Source: Bradyrhizobium sp. CCBAU 53421 (GTDB lineage: Bacteria; Pseudomonadota; Alphaproteobacteria; Rhizobiales; Xanthobacteraceae). From it: a stretch of 64,000 nt of DNA. Within the stretch, counting starts at the first letter, position 1, and every line of letters starts with the position of its first letter. A program made the translations under genes and the position numbers. Shown here one piece after another: positions 1-10,206 of this stretch. Below the pieces are notes generated by a model. It worked only from the letters and a program-made list of their open reading frames with translations. It searched no databases and was not told where the DNA came from. The DNA is taken from the NCBI RefSeq assembly GCF_015291625.1, contig NZ_CP030047.1, positions 4,836,001 to 4,900,000 on the forward strand. Reading direction: 5' to 3'.

Positions 1-1
1 C

Positions 2-2941
2 GATCTCGCCTATAGCAAGGGCCTGCCGCTGGTTGCGACCAACGAGCCGTATTTCGCCAGCAGCGACGACTACGAATCGCATGATGCGCTGCTGTGCATC
101 GCCGGCGGCCATTTGATCGCCGAGACCAACCGCGAACAACTGACCCCGGATCACCGCTTCAAGACCCGCGCGGAAATGGCGGTGCTGTTCGCCGACATTC
201 CGGAGGCGCTGGCATCGACGGTCGAGATCGCCGAGCGTTGCTCGTTCCGCCCGAAGACTCGCAAGCCGATCCTGCCGTTCTTCACGGTTGGTGGCGCCGC
301 CAGTGCCGATGCCGCCGCGGACGAAGCCGCCGAGCTGAAGCGCCAGGCCGAGGAGGGGCTCGCCAATCGCCTGCGGGTGCACGGTCTGTCGCCGGGCATG
401 ACCGAGGAGGATTACGCCAAGCGGCTCGCCTTCGAGCTCGACGTCATCACCCGCATGAAATATGCGGGCTACTTCCTGATCGTCTCGGACTTCATCAAAT
501 GGGCCAAGGCGCAGGGCATTCCGGTCGGACCGGGCCGCGGCTCGGGCGCCGGCTCGCTGGTCGCCTGGGTGCTCACCATCACCGACCTCGATCCGATGCG
601 CTTCGCGCTGCTGTTCGAACGCTTCCTCAATCCGGAACGCGTCTCGATGCCGGACTTCGACATCGACTTCTGCCAGGACCGCCGCGGCGAGGTGATCCAG
701 TATGTGCAGGAGCGCTACGGCCGCGACCAGGTCGCGCAGATCATCACTTTCGGTACGCTGCAGGCGCGCGGCGTGCTGCGTGACGTCGGGCGCGTGCTGC
801 AGATGCCGTACGGCCAGGTCGACAAGCTGACCAAGCTGGTGCCGCAGAATCCTGCGGCGCCCGTGACGCTGGCGCAGGCGATCGAGGGTGAGCCCAAGCT
901 GCAGGCGTTCCGCGACGAGGATCCTGTGGTCGCGCGTGCGTTCGACATCGCGCAGCGCCTCGAGGGGTTGACGCGCCACGCCTCGACCCACGCGGCAGGC
1001 ATCGTGATCGGTGACCGGCCGCTGAGCGAGCTGGTGCCGATGTACCGCGATCCGAAATCCGACATGCCGGTCACCCAGTTCAACATGAAATGGGTCGAGC
1101 CCGCCGGCCTCGTGAAGTTCGACTTCCTCGGATTGAAGACGCTGACGGTGCTCGACGTCGCGGTGAAGCTGCTCAAGCAGCGCGACGTCCATGTCGACCT
1201 CGCGACGCTGCCGATCGATGATGCGCCGAGCTACCAGATGCTGGCGAGGGGCGACGTCGTCGGCGTGTTCCAGGTGGAAAGCCAGGGCATGCGGCGCGCG
1301 CTGATCGACATGCGGCCGGACCGCTTCGAGGACATCATCGCGCTGGTAGCGCTGTATCGACCGGGCCCGATGGCCAACATCCCGACCTATTGCGCGCGCA
1401 AGCACGGCGACGAGGAGTCGGAATATCTGCATCCGATCCTGGAGCCGATCCTGAAGGAGACGTTCGGCGTCATCATCTACCAGGAACAGGTGATGCAGAT
1501 CGCGCAGCAGATGGCGGGTTACTCGCTCGGCCAGGCCGACCTGCTGCGCCGCGCGATGGGCAAGAAGATCCGCGCCGAGATGGACAAGCAGCGCGACATC
1601 TTCGTCGCCGGCGCGATGAAGAACGGCGTGTCGAAGGGGCAGGCGGAAACGATCTTCGAGCTGCTCGCCAAGTTCGCCGACTACGGCTTCAACAAGAGCC
1701 ACGCGGCGGCCTATGCGCTGGTGTCGTACCACACCGCCTATATGAAGGCGCACTACCCGGTCGAGTTCCTCGCGGCGTCGATGACGCTCGAACTCAACAA
1801 CACCGACAAGCTCTCTGAATTCCGCTCCGAGGCGCAGCGGCTCGGCATCAAGGTCGAGGCGCCCAACATCAATCGCTCCGGGCCGACCTTCGAGGTCAGC
1901 GGCAACACGATCTACTACGCGCTCGCCGCGCTGAAGGGTGTCGGCATCCAGGCGGTGGAGCAGATCATCGAGGAGCGCAACAAGAAGGGCGCCTTCACCT
2001 CGCTGGCCGATTTCGCCGCAAGGGTGAGCCCGCGCGCGGTCAACAAGCGGATCATCGAGAGCCTGGCTGCGGCCGGCGCCTTCGACACGCTGGACCCGAA
2101 CCGGGCCCGCGTCTTCGCTGGCGCCGACGCGATCCTCGCCGCATGTCAGCGCAGCCACGAGGCGGCGACCTCGGGCCAGAACGACATGTTCGGCAGTGCG
2201 CCGGATGCGCCCAGCATCACGCTGCCGCAGGTCGAACCATGGCTGCCCGCGGACCGGCTGCGGCGCGAATATGATGCGATCGGCTTCTTCCTGTCGGGGC
2301 ATCCGCTCGACGACTACGCGACCGCGCTGAAGCGGCTGCGCGTGCAATCCTGGGCGGAATTCTCGCGCGCGGTGAAGACCGGCGCCACGGCGGGCAAGGT
2401 CGCGGCAACCGTGGTGTCGCGCATGGAGAGGCGCACCAAGACCGGCAACAAGATGGGCATCATGGGCCTGTCGGATCCGACCGGCCATTTCGAGGCGGTC
2501 TTGTTCTCCGAGGGCCTCGCGCAATACCGCGACGTGCTGGAGCCCGGGGCGGCGGTGCTGTTGCAGCTCGGCGCCGAGCTGCAGGGCGAGGACGTGCGGG
2601 CGAGGGTGCTGCACGCCGAGCCGCTGGATCACGCTGCGGCCAAGACGCAGAAGGGCCTGCGGATCTTCGTGCGCGACACCAAGCCGCTAGAGTCGATTGC
2701 GCGCCGGCTCAACATGCCGGAAGCCGCGCCGGCGCCGGGCGCGCCCGCAAAGGCGCCGGTCGTGAAGCAAGCCGCCGCGCCGCCGCCCGCGGCCGGCGCC
2801 GATGGCGACGTCTCGCTGGTGATGATGCTGGACCTCGAGACCGAGGTCGAGATGAAGCTGCCCGGCCGCTACAAGGTCTCGCCGCAGATTGCCGGCGCGA
2901 TCAAGGCGGTCGCGGGCGTGGTCGACGTGCAGACGCTGTAA
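2..2941 (+). CDS. dnaE: DNA polymerase III subunit alpha, 5' end missing
   Basis: Catalytic subunit of the replicative DNA polymerase III holoenzyme. The reading frame is open from base 2, so the N-terminal part (most of the PHP domain) lies outside the window; about 979 codons are visible. The frame shows the C-family polymerase core, including PDFDIDFCQDRR (nt 650-682) with its metal-binding acidic residues, followed by ITFGTLQARG and the TRHASTHAAGIV segment. Then come the fingers and helix-hairpin-helix region (AALKGVGIQAVEQI) and a C-terminal OB-fold part (nt 2390-2640). The C-terminus after that is Ala/Pro-rich and then ends in a short conserved tail. No frameshift is seen. Sequence and length fit the housekeeping dnaE1 rather than the DnaE2/ImuC translesion paralogue, but the missing N-terminus keeps that from being certain. 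Confidence 0.96.
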   Translation, partial: DLAYSKGLPLVATNEPYFASSDDYESHDALLCIAGGHLIAETNREQLTPDHRFKTRAEMAVLFADIPEALASTVEIAERCSFRPKTRKPILPFFTVGGAASADAAADEAAELKRQAEEGLANRLRVHGLSPGMTEEDYAKRLAFELDVITRMKYAGYFLIVSDFIKWAKAQGIPVGPGRGSGAGSLVAWVLTITDLDPMRFALLFERFLNPERVSMPDFDIDFCQDRRGEVIQYVQERYGRDQVAQIITFGTLQARGVLRDVGRVLQMPYGQVDKLTKLVPQNPAAPVTLAQAIEGEPKLQAFRDEDPVVARAFDIAQRLEGLTRHASTHAAGIVIGDRPLSELVPMYRDPKSDMPVTQFNMKWVEPAGLVKFDFLGLKTLTVLDVAVKLLKQRDVHVDLATLPIDDAPSYQMLARGDVVGVFQVESQGMRRALIDMRPDRFEDIIALVALYRPGPMANIPTYCARKHGDEESEYLHPILEPILKETFGVIIYQEQVMQIAQQMAGYSLGQADLLRRAMGKKIRAEMDKQRDIFVAGAMKNGVSKGQAETIFELLAKFADYGFNKSHAAAYALVSYHTAYMKAHYPVEFLAASMTLELNNTDKLSEFRSEAQRLGIKVEAPNINRSGPTFEVSGNTIYYALAALKGVGIQAVEQIIEERNKKGAFTSLADFAARVSPRAVNKRIIESLAAAGAFDTLDPNRARVFAGADAILAACQRSHEAATSGQNDMFGSAPDAPSITLPQVEPWLPADRLRREYDAIGFFLSGHPLDDYATALKRLRVQSWAEFSRAVKTGATAGKVAATVVSRMERRTKTGNKMGIMGLSDPTGHFEAVLFSEGLAQYRDVLEPGAAVLLQLGAELQGEDVRARVLHAEPLDHAAAKTQKGLRIFVRDTKPLESIARRLNMPEAAPAPGAPAKAPVVKQAAAPPPAAGADGDVSLVMMLDLETEVEMKLPGRYKVSPQIAGAIKAVAGVVDVQTL

Positions 2942-3051
2942 ACGACGATCGCGCCGACGCAGCGGAAAGCGGGTGGCTTCGGCTTAAGCACTATTGCAAC
3001 CACACCGTGCTTCTTTCTATGGTCACCCCTGCTGGGAATTTCGGGGGCGGG

Positions 3052-3579
3052 ATGTTTGGACGTTACGCGGCCTTGCTGGCCGGTGTGTTGATGGTGTCGG
3101 GTTGCGTGAGCGATGGTGTCGGCACCGACTATGCGGCGATCTCACAGAAGGTCGGGCCGCCGAAGCCGGGACAGTCCCGCATCGTCGTGTTGCAGGAGAA
3201 ACGCAAGGGTCTGAGCATGGCGATTTGCGCCTGCGACATGAAGCTCGACGGCGAGCCCATCGGCAAGGTTTCGTTCGGGACCTACGCGTTCGCCGATCGC
3301 CCCGCCGGCCGGCATCAACTGGTCGCGAGCGAGGTGATGTTTCCCGGCGACACCACCCACAACTTCGCAACCGAGCCGGGCCGCACTTATTTCTTTCTGG
3401 TGAGATCGAGCGAGCGGCATGATTCCGTCACGGGGGTGACGATGGTGGGAGGTTTGGTCGGTGCAGTCGTCGCCTCGGCCGCAACCGCGAACGCCGGCAA
3501 TCCCGGACCTGCCGATCTCGTTGCCCTGGACGAGCCGACCGCCCGCGCCACGCTCGCGGACCTGCAATTGGTGCAGTAG
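3052..3579 (+). CDS. Small DUF2846-like lipoprotein
   Basis: Predicted exported lipoprotein of about 175 residues. The start at 3052 gives a short signal peptide ending in a lipobox (LMVSGC, Cys about residue 19). An in-frame upstream ATG at 3007 would put 15 extra residues before the signal, so it is less likely. The body contains a strand-rich segment with CDMKLDGEPIGKV, GTYAFADRPAG and EPGRTYFF, which resembles DUF2846-type domains found in envelope lipoproteins. A hydrophobic Gly/Ala-rich stretch follows (about residues 125-145), which could be a second membrane contact. The gene stands alone between dnaE and the rpsB run. Function is unknown; the family assignment is by eye. Confidence 0.75.
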   Translation: MFGRYAALLAGVLMVSGCVSDGVGTDYAAISQKVGPPKPGQSRIVVLQEKRKGLSMAICACDMKLDGEPIGKVSFGTYAFADRPAGRHQLVASEVMFPGDTTHNFATEPGRTYFFLVRSSERHDSVTGVTMVGGLVGAVVASAATANAGNPGPADLVALDEPTARATLADLQLVQ

Positions 3580-3693
3580 GGCGCCCTGCCGGGCCAGATC
3601 GGGCCAATCCGGGCCGAAACGAGCTGGTTTTGGGGGACGAAGGCCCGGAAGCGCCGGCAAAACCGGCCGTATTTCCTTGCTTCTGGCGTAAAT

Positions 3694-3709
3694 CGCGCTA
3701 TATAGCGCG
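3694..3709. promoter_or_regulatory. 16-bp perfect palindrome ahead of rpsB
   Basis: CGCGCTATATAGCGCG reads identically on both strands. It lies about 108 bp upstream of the rpsB start and has a TATATA centre. It could be a regulator site or contain the -10 region of the rpsB promoter; nothing in the sequence decides between these. Confidence 0.4.
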
Positions 3710-3816
3710 CCATCTCACACGGAAACATGGCTCTCAAAGGCCGTCCGGTGGCAACCGGGCCATTCAGGCGCGTTTGCTCACACGTTTCCGGAGGAACCAA
3801 CCGGAGAATTAGATCT

Positions 3817-4809
3817 ATGTCGCTGCCCGAATTCAACATGCGTCAGCTTTTGGAAGCTGGCGTTCACTTTGGCCACCAGGCCCACCGCTGGAACCCGAAG
3901 ATGCAGGATTACATCTTCGGCGCCCGCAACAACATCCACATCATCGACCTCGCGCAGACCGTGCCGATGCTGCACCGTGCCCTGCAGGCGGTCAGCGATA
4001 CCGTCGCCAAGGGCGGCCGCATCCTGTTCGTCGGCACCAAGCGCTCGGCCCAGGACGGTGTTGCCGATGCGGCCAAGCGTTCGGCCCAGTATTTCGTCAA
4101 CTCGCGCTGGCTCGGCGGCACGCTGACCAACTGGAAGACGATCTCGGCCTCGATCAAGCGCCTGCGCCATCTCGACGACGTGCTGTCGTCGGGCGAAGCC
4201 AGCTCCTACACCAAGAAGGAGCGGCTGACGCTGCAGCGCGAGCGCGACAAGCTCGACCGTTCGCTCGGCGGCATCAAGGACATGGGCGGTCTTCCCGACA
4301 TGATCTTCGTGATCGACACCAACAAGGAAGACATCGCGATCCAGGAAGCCCAGCGGCTCAACATCCCGGTCGCCGCGATCGTCGACACCAATTCGGACCC
4401 CAAGGGCATCACCTATGTGGTGCCGGGCAATGACGACGCCGGTCGCGCGATCTCGCTGTATTGCGATCTCGTGGCGCGCGCCGCCATCGACGGCATCTCG
4501 CGTGCTCAGGGCGATTCCGGGATCGACATCGGTGCGTCGGCTGCGCCCGTGCAGGAAGACCTCCCGGCGGCTGCGCCGTCCGGCTTCCAGGGCCTCGCTG
4601 GTCCGCGCGGCACCGCCGACAACCTCAAGAAGCTCACCGGCGTGTCCGGTGCGATCGAGAAGAAGCTCAACGACCTCGGCATCTTCCACTACTGGCAGCT
4701 CGCCGAGCTCGACCACGACACCGCGCACAAGATCGGCGAAGAAGTCGGTCTGCCGAGCCGTGCCGACGCCTGGGTCGCCCAGGCCAAGACGCTCGCCGAA
4801 GCGGAATAA
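3817..4809 (+). CDS. rpsB: 30S ribosomal protein S2 with C-terminal extension
   Basis: Small-subunit ribosomal protein S2, first gene of the rpsB-tsf run. The start at 3817 ([15 protein letters not shown]) matches family N-termini and has GGAG upstream at about 3802; the longer open frame from 3727 is 5' leader. The S2 core covers roughly residues 1-230 ([37 protein letters not shown]). At 330 residues the protein is about 90 longer than E. coli S2. After a Pro/Ala linker, residues 268-330 form a helix-hairpin-helix-like domain ([19 protein letters not shown], then HYWQLAEL). Such an extension is typical of rhizobial S2. Confidence 0.97.
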   Translation: MSLPEFNMRQLLEAGVHFGHQAHRWNPKMQDYIFGARNNIHIIDLAQTVPMLHRALQAVSDTVAKGGRILFVGTKRSAQDGVADAAKRSAQYFVNSRWLGGTLTNWKTISASIKRLRHLDDVLSSGEASSYTKKERLTLQRERDKLDRSLGGIKDMGGLPDMIFVIDTNKEDIAIQEAQRLNIPVAAIVDTNSDPKGITYVVPGNDDAGRAISLYCDLVARAAIDGISRAQGDSGIDIGASAAPVQEDLPAAAPSGFQGLAGPRGTADNLKKLTGVSGAIEKKLNDLGIFHYWQLAELDHDTAHKIGEEVGLPSRADAWVAQAKTLAEAE

Positions 4810-4823
4810 AAGTTACGCGGCGT

Positions 4824-4842
4824 GGCCGGGCCTCGCCCGGCC
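4824..4842 (+). other. GC-rich hairpin between rpsB and tsf
   Basis: Perfect 8-bp stem (GGCCGGGC / GCCCGGCC) with a CTC loop, 14 bases after the rpsB stop. No T-run follows, so it is more likely an mRNA-stabilising or attenuating hairpin than a full terminator. Confidence 0.45.
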
Positions 4843-4936
4843 GCCGCTTCTATTCCACGAACAACGATTTCCCTGTCGCTGACAGCGGCGCCATCGGGCG
4901 CCGCGGTTTCTGTACAGGCAAGAAGGACATTGAACG

Positions 4937-5860
4937 ATGGCAACGATCACAGCAGCGATGGTCAAGGATCTCCGCGAATCGACCGGCGCGGGCATGATGG
5001 ATTGCAAGGCGGCGCTGACCGAGAACAACGGCGACATGCAGGCCGCGCAGGATTGGCTGCGCAAGAAGGGTCTGTCGAAGGCCGCCAAGAAGGCCGGCCG
5101 CGTGGCGGCCGAGGGCCTGATCGGCGCGCTGACCTCCGGCACCAAGGGCGTGCTGGTCGAGGTCAATTCCGAGACCGACTTCGTTGCGCGCAACGAGCAG
5201 TTCCAGGGCCTGGTCAAGATGATCGCGCAGGTCGCGCTGCATAACGGCGCCAACGTCGAGACGATCAAGGCGGCCAAGGTCGGCGACGTCACCGTCGAGA
5301 CCGCAATTTCCGACGCCATCGCGACCATCGGCGAGAACATGACGCTGCGCCGCGCCGCTTCGCTCGAGGTGAGCAAGGGCGTGGTGTCGAGCTACGTCCA
5401 CAACGCCGTCGTCGAGGGCGCCGGCAAGATCGGCGTGATCGTGGCGCTGGAGTCCGCCGGCAAGACCGACGAGCTCGCGGTGCTCGGCCGCCAGCTCGCC
5501 ATGCACGTCGCGGCGGCAAAGCCCCTGGCGCTCGATCCGGCCGGGCTCGACCCGGAAACCGTCAAGCGCGAGAAGGACGTGCTGGCCGACAAGTACCGCC
5601 AGCAGGGCAAGCCGGAGAACGTCATCGAGAAGATCGTCGATTCCGGCCTGAAGACCTATTACAAGGAAGTCTGCCTGCTCGATCAGGCCTTTATCCACGA
5701 CAGCGGCAAGTCGGTTGCCCAGGCGGTGAAGGAAGCTGAGGGTAAGGTCGGCGGGCCGATCAAAATCGCTGGCTTTGTGAACTATGCTCTCGGTGAGGGA
5801 ATCGAGAAGCAGGAAAGCGACTTCGCCGCCGAAGTCGCGGCCGCCAGCGGCAAGAAGTAA
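4937..5860 (+). CDS. tsf: Translation elongation factor Ts
   Basis: Guanine-nucleotide exchange factor for EF-Tu. The 307-residue length is standard. The N-terminal UBA-like domain ([24 protein letters not shown]) carries the family signature, followed by the second signature-like region [16 protein letters not shown] and the dimerisation core through to the C-terminus. It lies 127 bp after rpsB, the conserved rpsB-tsf arrangement, and reads toward pyrH and frr. The intergenic stretch has two GC hairpins (4824-4842 and around 4885-4903) but no clear terminator, so cotranscription with rpsB is plausible. Confidence 0.98.
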   Translation: MATITAAMVKDLRESTGAGMMDCKAALTENNGDMQAAQDWLRKKGLSKAAKKAGRVAAEGLIGALTSGTKGVLVEVNSETDFVARNEQFQGLVKMIAQVALHNGANVETIKAAKVGDVTVETAISDAIATIGENMTLRRAASLEVSKGVVSSYVHNAVVEGAGKIGVIVALESAGKTDELAVLGRQLAMHVAAAKPLALDPAGLDPETVKREKDVLADKYRQQGKPENVIEKIVDSGLKTYYKEVCLLDQAFIHDSGKSVAQAVKEAEGKVGGPIKIAGFVNYALGEGIEKQESDFAAEVAAASGKK

Positions 5861-5929
5861 CCGCTGACACCAGGCGTCCGGCGTACGCGCCGGAGGCCTG
5901 CCTGCGCGGGATAAGAAAGCGATCGCATC

Positions 5930-6646
5930 ATGGCCGAGCCGATCTATCGTCGCGTGGTGATCAAGCTGTCCGGCGAATATCTGGCCGGCTCCCACGGGTT
6001 CGGTATCGATCAACCGACGGTGGATCGCATCGCCGACGACCTGATCGCGGCCCGCAAGCTCGGCATCGAGGTCGCCGTCGTGATCGGCGGCGGCAACATC
6101 GTCCGCGGCGTCGAGGTGTCCTCGCGCGGCGTGTCCCGGCCGACCGGCGACACCATGGGCATGCTTGCCACCATGATGAACTGCCTCGCGCTCGAAGCGG
6201 CGATCGAGCGCAAGGGAAGCCCGGCGCGGACCCTGTCGGCCTTCGTGATGCCGGAGATTTCCGAGCTGTTCACCCGTAGTGCGGCGCACAAATATCTTGC
6301 CGAGGGACGCATCGTCCTGCTCGGCGGCGGAACCGGCAACCCGTTCTTCACCACCGACACCACCGCCGTGCTGCGCGCGGCGGAGATCGGTGCGCAGGCG
6401 GTGCTGAAAGCCACCAATGTCGACGGCGTCTACAGCGCCGATCCGAAGAAGGACCCCAAGGCCAAGCGCTTCGACCGCCTGACGCATTCGCAGGCCATCG
6501 AGGGCGGCTACAAGGTCATGGACGCGACCGCTTTCGCACTTGCCCGCGAGACGTCGCTGCCTATCATCGTGTTCTCGATCGCGGAGCCCGGTTCGATCGG
6601 TGCGATTCTGCGCGGGTCCGGACACGGCACGGTCGTCGCCGGCTGA
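5930..6646 (+). CDS. pyrH: UMP kinase
   Basis: Phosphorylates UMP to UDP, the first committed step toward CTP and UTP after de novo UMP synthesis, in the cytoplasm. The protein is 238 residues, normal for bacterial hexameric UMP kinases of the amino acid kinase fold. Visible motifs are [12 protein letters not shown] near the N-terminus, [23 protein letters not shown], and the C-terminal nucleotide-binding segment [21 protein letters not shown] with KATNVDGVY. It sits between tsf and frr, a widely conserved order in Alphaproteobacteria. Confidence 0.98.
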   Translation: MAEPIYRRVVIKLSGEYLAGSHGFGIDQPTVDRIADDLIAARKLGIEVAVVIGGGNIVRGVEVSSRGVSRPTGDTMGMLATMMNCLALEAAIERKGSPARTLSAFVMPEISELFTRSAAHKYLAEGRIVLLGGGTGNPFFTTDTTAVLRAAEIGAQAVLKATNVDGVYSADPKKDPKAKRFDRLTHSQAIEGGYKVMDATAFALARETSLPIIVFSIAEPGSIGAILRGSGHGTVVAG

Positions 6647-6719
6647 TTGCCGCGCCTGCGGGTCCAGACCTTGGACCCGAGGGCGTCGACAGCCGGTTTC
6701 TAGTGAAGGGAGAAGCGTC

Positions 6720-7283
6720 ATGGCCGCAGCTGGTTTTGACATCAACGACGTGAAGCGCCGCATGCAGGGCGCCACACAATCGCTCAAGCACGAGCTCGGC
6801 GGTCTGCGTACCGGCCGTGCCGCGGCCTCCATGCTGGAGCCGCTCCAGGTCGAGGCTTACGGCTCGCATATGCCGCTCAACCAGGTTGCGACCATCAGCG
6901 TGCCCGAGCCGCGCCTGCTGTCAGTGCAGGTCTGGGACAAGACGATGGTGAAGGCCGTGGAGAAGGCGATCGTCGACTCCAACCTCGGCCTTTCGCCGGC
7001 AACCGAAGGTCAGGTGCTGCGCTTGCGGATTCCCGAACTCAACGAGGAGCGCCGCAAGGAGCTCGTCAAGGTCGCGCACAAATACGCCGAAGCGGCCAAG
7101 GTCGCGGTACGCCACGTGCGCCGCGACGGCCTCGACGTGATCAAGAAGCTCGAGAAGAATCACGAGATCTCCGAGGACGATCAGGAGCGCCTGTCGAACG
7201 AGGTGCAGAAGGCGACGGACGGCGTGATCGCCGAAGTCGACCAGCTGCTTGCCGCCAAGGAAAAGGAAATCCTGACGGTCTGA
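6720..7283 (+). CDS. frr: Ribosome recycling factor
   Basis: Together with EF-G it splits post-termination ribosomes. The start at 6720 ([18 protein letters not shown]) is preceded by AAGGGAG (6705-6711) and gives 187 residues, the usual size. A longer open frame from 6540 runs back into pyrH and is not coding. Typical features are the helical triple-bundle with [29 protein letters not shown], and the conserved C-terminal helix with [17 protein letters not shown]. It lies 73 bp after pyrH. Confidence 0.98.
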   Translation: MAAAGFDINDVKRRMQGATQSLKHELGGLRTGRAAASMLEPLQVEAYGSHMPLNQVATISVPEPRLLSVQVWDKTMVKAVEKAIVDSNLGLSPATEGQVLRLRIPELNEERRKELVKVAHKYAEAAKVAVRHVRRDGLDVIKKLEKNHEISEDDQERLSNEVQKATDGVIAEVDQLLAAKEKEILTV

Positions 7284-7303
7284 AGGCCCACGGGAACGAG
7301 CCG

Positions 7304-8062
7304 ATGTCGAATGCCGCCGCCCCAGCAACTGACGGACCGGATCGCTCCGGCAGTCCGTTGCATGTGGCTGTTATCATGGACGGCAACGGGCGCTGGGCCG
7401 CTTCGCGCGGCCTGCCGCGCGTCGAGGGCCATCGCCGCGGCGTCGAGGCGCTGCGCCGCGTGGTGCGTGCGGCCCATGAACTCGGCATCGTCTACCTCAC
7501 GATCTTTTCGTTCAGCTCGGAAAACTGGTCGCGGCCGGCCAGCGAGATCGGCGATCTGTTCGGCCTGCTGCGCCGCTTCATTCGTAACGATCTGGCGACG
7601 CTGCACCGCGACGGCGTGCGGGTGCGCGTGATCGGCGAGCGCGCCGGGCTCGACCCCGATATCTGCGCGCTGCTCAACGAGGCCGAGGAGCTGACGAGGA
7701 ACAACGTCAAGCTCAACCTCGTTGTTGCCTTCAACTACGGTTCGCGGGCGGAGATCGCTGCCGCCGCGCGGCGCCTTGCGCGCGAGGTCGCCGACGGCAA
7801 ACGCGACGCCAGCTCCATCGATGCCGACACGCTCGGGCAATATCTCGATGCGCCCGACATTCCGGACCCGGATCTGATCATCCGCACCAGCGGCGAACAG
7901 CGGCTGTCGAACTTCCTGATGTGGCAGGCCGCCTATAGCGAGCTGGTGTTCGTGCCGATTCACTGGCCGGATTTCGACAAGGCGGCGCTCGAGGGCGCGA
8001 TTGCGGAATACGGCAAGCGTGAGCGCCGGTTCGGCGGCCTCGCCGCGAAAACCGGCTCGTGA
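7304..8062 (+). CDS. uppS: Isoprenyl transferase (undecaprenyl diphosphate synthase)
   Basis: cis-Prenyltransferase that condenses isopentenyl diphosphate onto farnesyl diphosphate to make the C55 lipid carrier for peptidoglycan and O-antigen. 252 residues. The catalytic motif MDGNGRWA lies at about residues 25-32 (Asp essential), followed by [26 protein letters not shown] and, near the C-terminus, [21 protein letters not shown], the diphosphate-binding region. It begins 20 bp after frr and overlaps cdsA by 4 bp, so the two are probably translationally coupled. Confidence 0.97.
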   Translation: MSNAAAPATDGPDRSGSPLHVAVIMDGNGRWAASRGLPRVEGHRRGVEALRRVVRAAHELGIVYLTIFSFSSENWSRPASEIGDLFGLLRRFIRNDLATLHRDGVRVRVIGERAGLDPDICALLNEAEELTRNNVKLNLVVAFNYGSRAEIAAAARRLAREVADGKRDASSIDADTLGQYLDAPDIPDPDLIIRTSGEQRLSNFLMWQAAYSELVFVPIHWPDFDKAALEGAIAEYGKRERRFGGLAAKTGS

Positions 8063-8931
8063 GCGAGGGCGAAGCCGCACCGGCGGCAGCAAGCGAGCAG
8101 TCGCCGACGGCAGCAGGCGAGCAGGGGTCGCGCAACCTCGCGATGCGCGTGGTTGCGGCGCTGGTGCTGGCGCCGGTCGCGATCGCTCTGGCTTATCTCG
8201 GCGGCATCGCCTGGTCGCTGCTGGTGACGCTGGCGGCTATTGGATTGTTCGCGGAATGGCTGATGGTCACCGGACTCGGACGCGAGTTCCGCGTCATGGT
8301 GCCCGGTATCGTCGCGCTGTTGCTCGCCGGATTTGGCCTGATGGCGGGCCGCATCGATGCGGCGCTGGTGGTTCTCGGCGTCGGTGCGGTTGTTGTGGCG
8401 CTGACCTCGGGCGTGCGGCGCAACTGGGCAATCGCAGGACTGCTCTATGCCGCAGCCGCGGAGATCGCGTCGGTGCTGCTGCGGCTCGATCCGGCGAAGG
8501 GCTTTGCCGCGCTGATGTTCGTGTTGCTGGTCGTGTGGGTCACCGATATCGGCGGCTATTTCGCGGGCCGCAGCATCGGCGGACCAAAGCTTTGGGTGCG
8601 GATCAGCCCGAAGAAGACATGGGCCGGCGCGGCCGGCGGTTTCGTTGCGAGCCTGCTCGTCGCGGCCTGCTTTGCCGCCTTCGAGATCGGCACGGCCGGG
8701 CCGCTGCTCATGCTCGGAGCCGTGTTGTCGGTGGTCTCGCAACTCGGCGATCTCTTCGAATCCGCGGTGAAGCGGCGGTTCGGGGTGAAGGATTCGAGCC
8801 ACATAATTCCCGGCCATGGCGGCCTCTTGGATCGCCTGGACGGCTTCGTCGCGGCCGTCATTGTGGCGGCGATTTTCGGCTTTCTCCGTGGTGGCGCCGA
8901 TGGCGTCGGACGCGGTCTTATGGTTTGGTGA
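8059..8931 (+). CDS. cdsA: Phosphatidate cytidylyltransferase
   Basis: Integral membrane enzyme making CDP-diacylglycerol from phosphatidic acid and CTP. It starts with GTG at 8059, inside the uppS stop (GTGA overlap). 290 residues with about seven to eight hydrophobic segments. The C-terminal family signature is intact around residues 234-260: [13 protein letters not shown] followed by [10 protein letters not shown]. The N-terminus carries a hydrophilic Ala/Glu-rich leader of about 25 residues before the first membrane segment. The stop is followed 4 bases later by the dxr start. Confidence 0.96.
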   Translation: MSEGEAAPAAASEQSPTAAGEQGSRNLAMRVVAALVLAPVAIALAYLGGIAWSLLVTLAAIGLFAEWLMVTGLGREFRVMVPGIVALLLAGFGLMAGRIDAALVVLGVGAVVVALTSGVRRNWAIAGLLYAAAAEIASVLLRLDPAKGFAALMFVLLVVWVTDIGGYFAGRSIGGPKLWVRISPKKTWAGAAGGFVASLLVAACFAAFEIGTAGPLLMLGAVLSVVSQLGDLFESAVKRRFGVKDSSHIIPGHGGLLDRLDGFVAAVIVAAIFGFLRGGADGVGRGLMVW

Positions 8932-8935
8932 TGAG

Positions 8936-10162
8936 ATGAGCGCAGTTCCGTTGCGTAACAACAAGGCCGTGGCGGCATCGGCCGCGCGGACCGTGACCGT
9001 CCTCGGTGCCACCGGCTCGATCGGCGACAGCACGATGGATCTGCTGCGTGGCGCGCGCGACCGCTACCAGGTCGAGGCGCTCACCGCGAACAGCAATGTC
9101 GAGGGCCTGGCCAATCTCGCCAAGGAGTTCGGTGCGCGGTTTGCCGCCATCGCCGATCCGGCGAAGCTTTCCGAATTGAAGGACGCGCTGGCTGGAACCA
9201 GGGTCGAGTGCGGGGCCGGGGAGAGCGCCATCATCGAGGCGGCCGCGCGGCCGGCCGATTGGGTGATGGCGGCGGTCAGCGGCGCCGCCGGATTGAAGCC
9301 GGCGCTTGCCGCGGTCGATCGCGGTGCAACCGTCGCGCTCGCCAACAAGGAATGTTTGGTCTGTGCCGGCGATATCTTCATGGAGCGGGCCAAGAAGGCC
9401 GGCGCCTGCATTCTGCCAGCGGACTCCGAGCACAATGCGCTGTTCCAGGCGCTGGCCTCCGGCAACCGCGAGGAACTGACGCGGGTCATTATCACTGCAT
9501 CCGGCGGGCCGTTCCGTACCTGGGCTCCCGCCGACATCGAGCAGGCGACGCTGGAACAGGCGCTGAAGCATCCCAACTGGAGCATGGGGCAGAAAATCAC
9601 AATCGATTCCGCCTCGATGATGAACAAGGGCCTTGAGGTGATCGAGGCGTCCTATCTGTTCGCCCTGGCGCCCGACGAGATCGACGTGCTGGTGCACCCG
9701 CAGTCGATCATCCACGGCATGGTCGAGTTCTCCGACCGCTCGGTGGTCGCCCAGCTCGGCACGCCCGACATGCGGATCCCGATCGCGCATTGCCTCGGCT
9801 GGCCCGACCGCGTCGTCGGCCCGTCCGCCAAGCTCGATCTCGCCAAGATCGGACAGCTCACCTTCGAGGCGCCGGACTTCCAGCGTTTCCCGGGATTGCG
9901 GCTGGCTTACGAGGCGTTGCGGCGCGGGCATGGCGCGACGACGGTCTACAACGCCGCGAACGAGATCGCGGTCGCCGCGTTTATCGCCGGCAAGATCAAG
10001 TTCGGTGCGATCGCCCGGCTGGTCGAGGCGACGATGAACGATTGGATCAGGTCCGGGAATCAGCCACCACTGCACTCGGCGGATGATGCGATTTCCGTTG
10101 ACCATATCGCGCGAAATAAAGCTGCCGCCCTATTGCCTCAAATTGCCTTAAAGGCAACCTAG
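8936..10162 (+). CDS. dxr: 1-deoxy-D-xylulose 5-phosphate reductoisomerase
   Basis: Converts DXP to 2-C-methyl-D-erythritol 4-phosphate with NADPH, the committed step of the non-mevalonate isoprenoid pathway, and so supplies precursors for the UppS product made by a gene just upstream. The start at 8936 ([10 protein letters not shown]) gives 408 residues; the longer open frame reaches back into cdsA. Motifs seen: [10 protein letters not shown] for [22 protein letters not shown], and the catalytic loop [19 protein letters not shown] with LEVIEA. C-terminal helical domain is complete. Confidence 0.97.
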   Translation: MSAVPLRNNKAVAASAARTVTVLGATGSIGDSTMDLLRGARDRYQVEALTANSNVEGLANLAKEFGARFAAIADPAKLSELKDALAGTRVECGAGESAIIEAAARPADWVMAAVSGAAGLKPALAAVDRGATVALANKECLVCAGDIFMERAKKAGACILPADSEHNALFQALASGNREELTRVIITASGGPFRTWAPADIEQATLEQALKHPNWSMGQKITIDSASMMNKGLEVIEASYLFALAPDEIDVLVHPQSIIHGMVEFSDRSVVAQLGTPDMRIPIAHCLGWPDRVVGPSAKLDLAKIGQLTFEAPDFQRFPGLRLAYEALRRGHGATTVYNAANEIAVAAFIAGKIKFGAIARLVEATMNDWIRSGNQPPLHSADDAISVDHIARNKAAALLPQIALKAT

Positions 10163-10206
10163 AGGGTTGGGGACGGAGCCTATGGCTCTTGTCGAGGGGA
10201 ATTCGG

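Noticed and set aside
4850..6832. 660-codon minus-strand open frame opposite tsf and pyrH
   Set aside because: Spans two certain genes and their gap with no family sequence; a codon-bias shadow.
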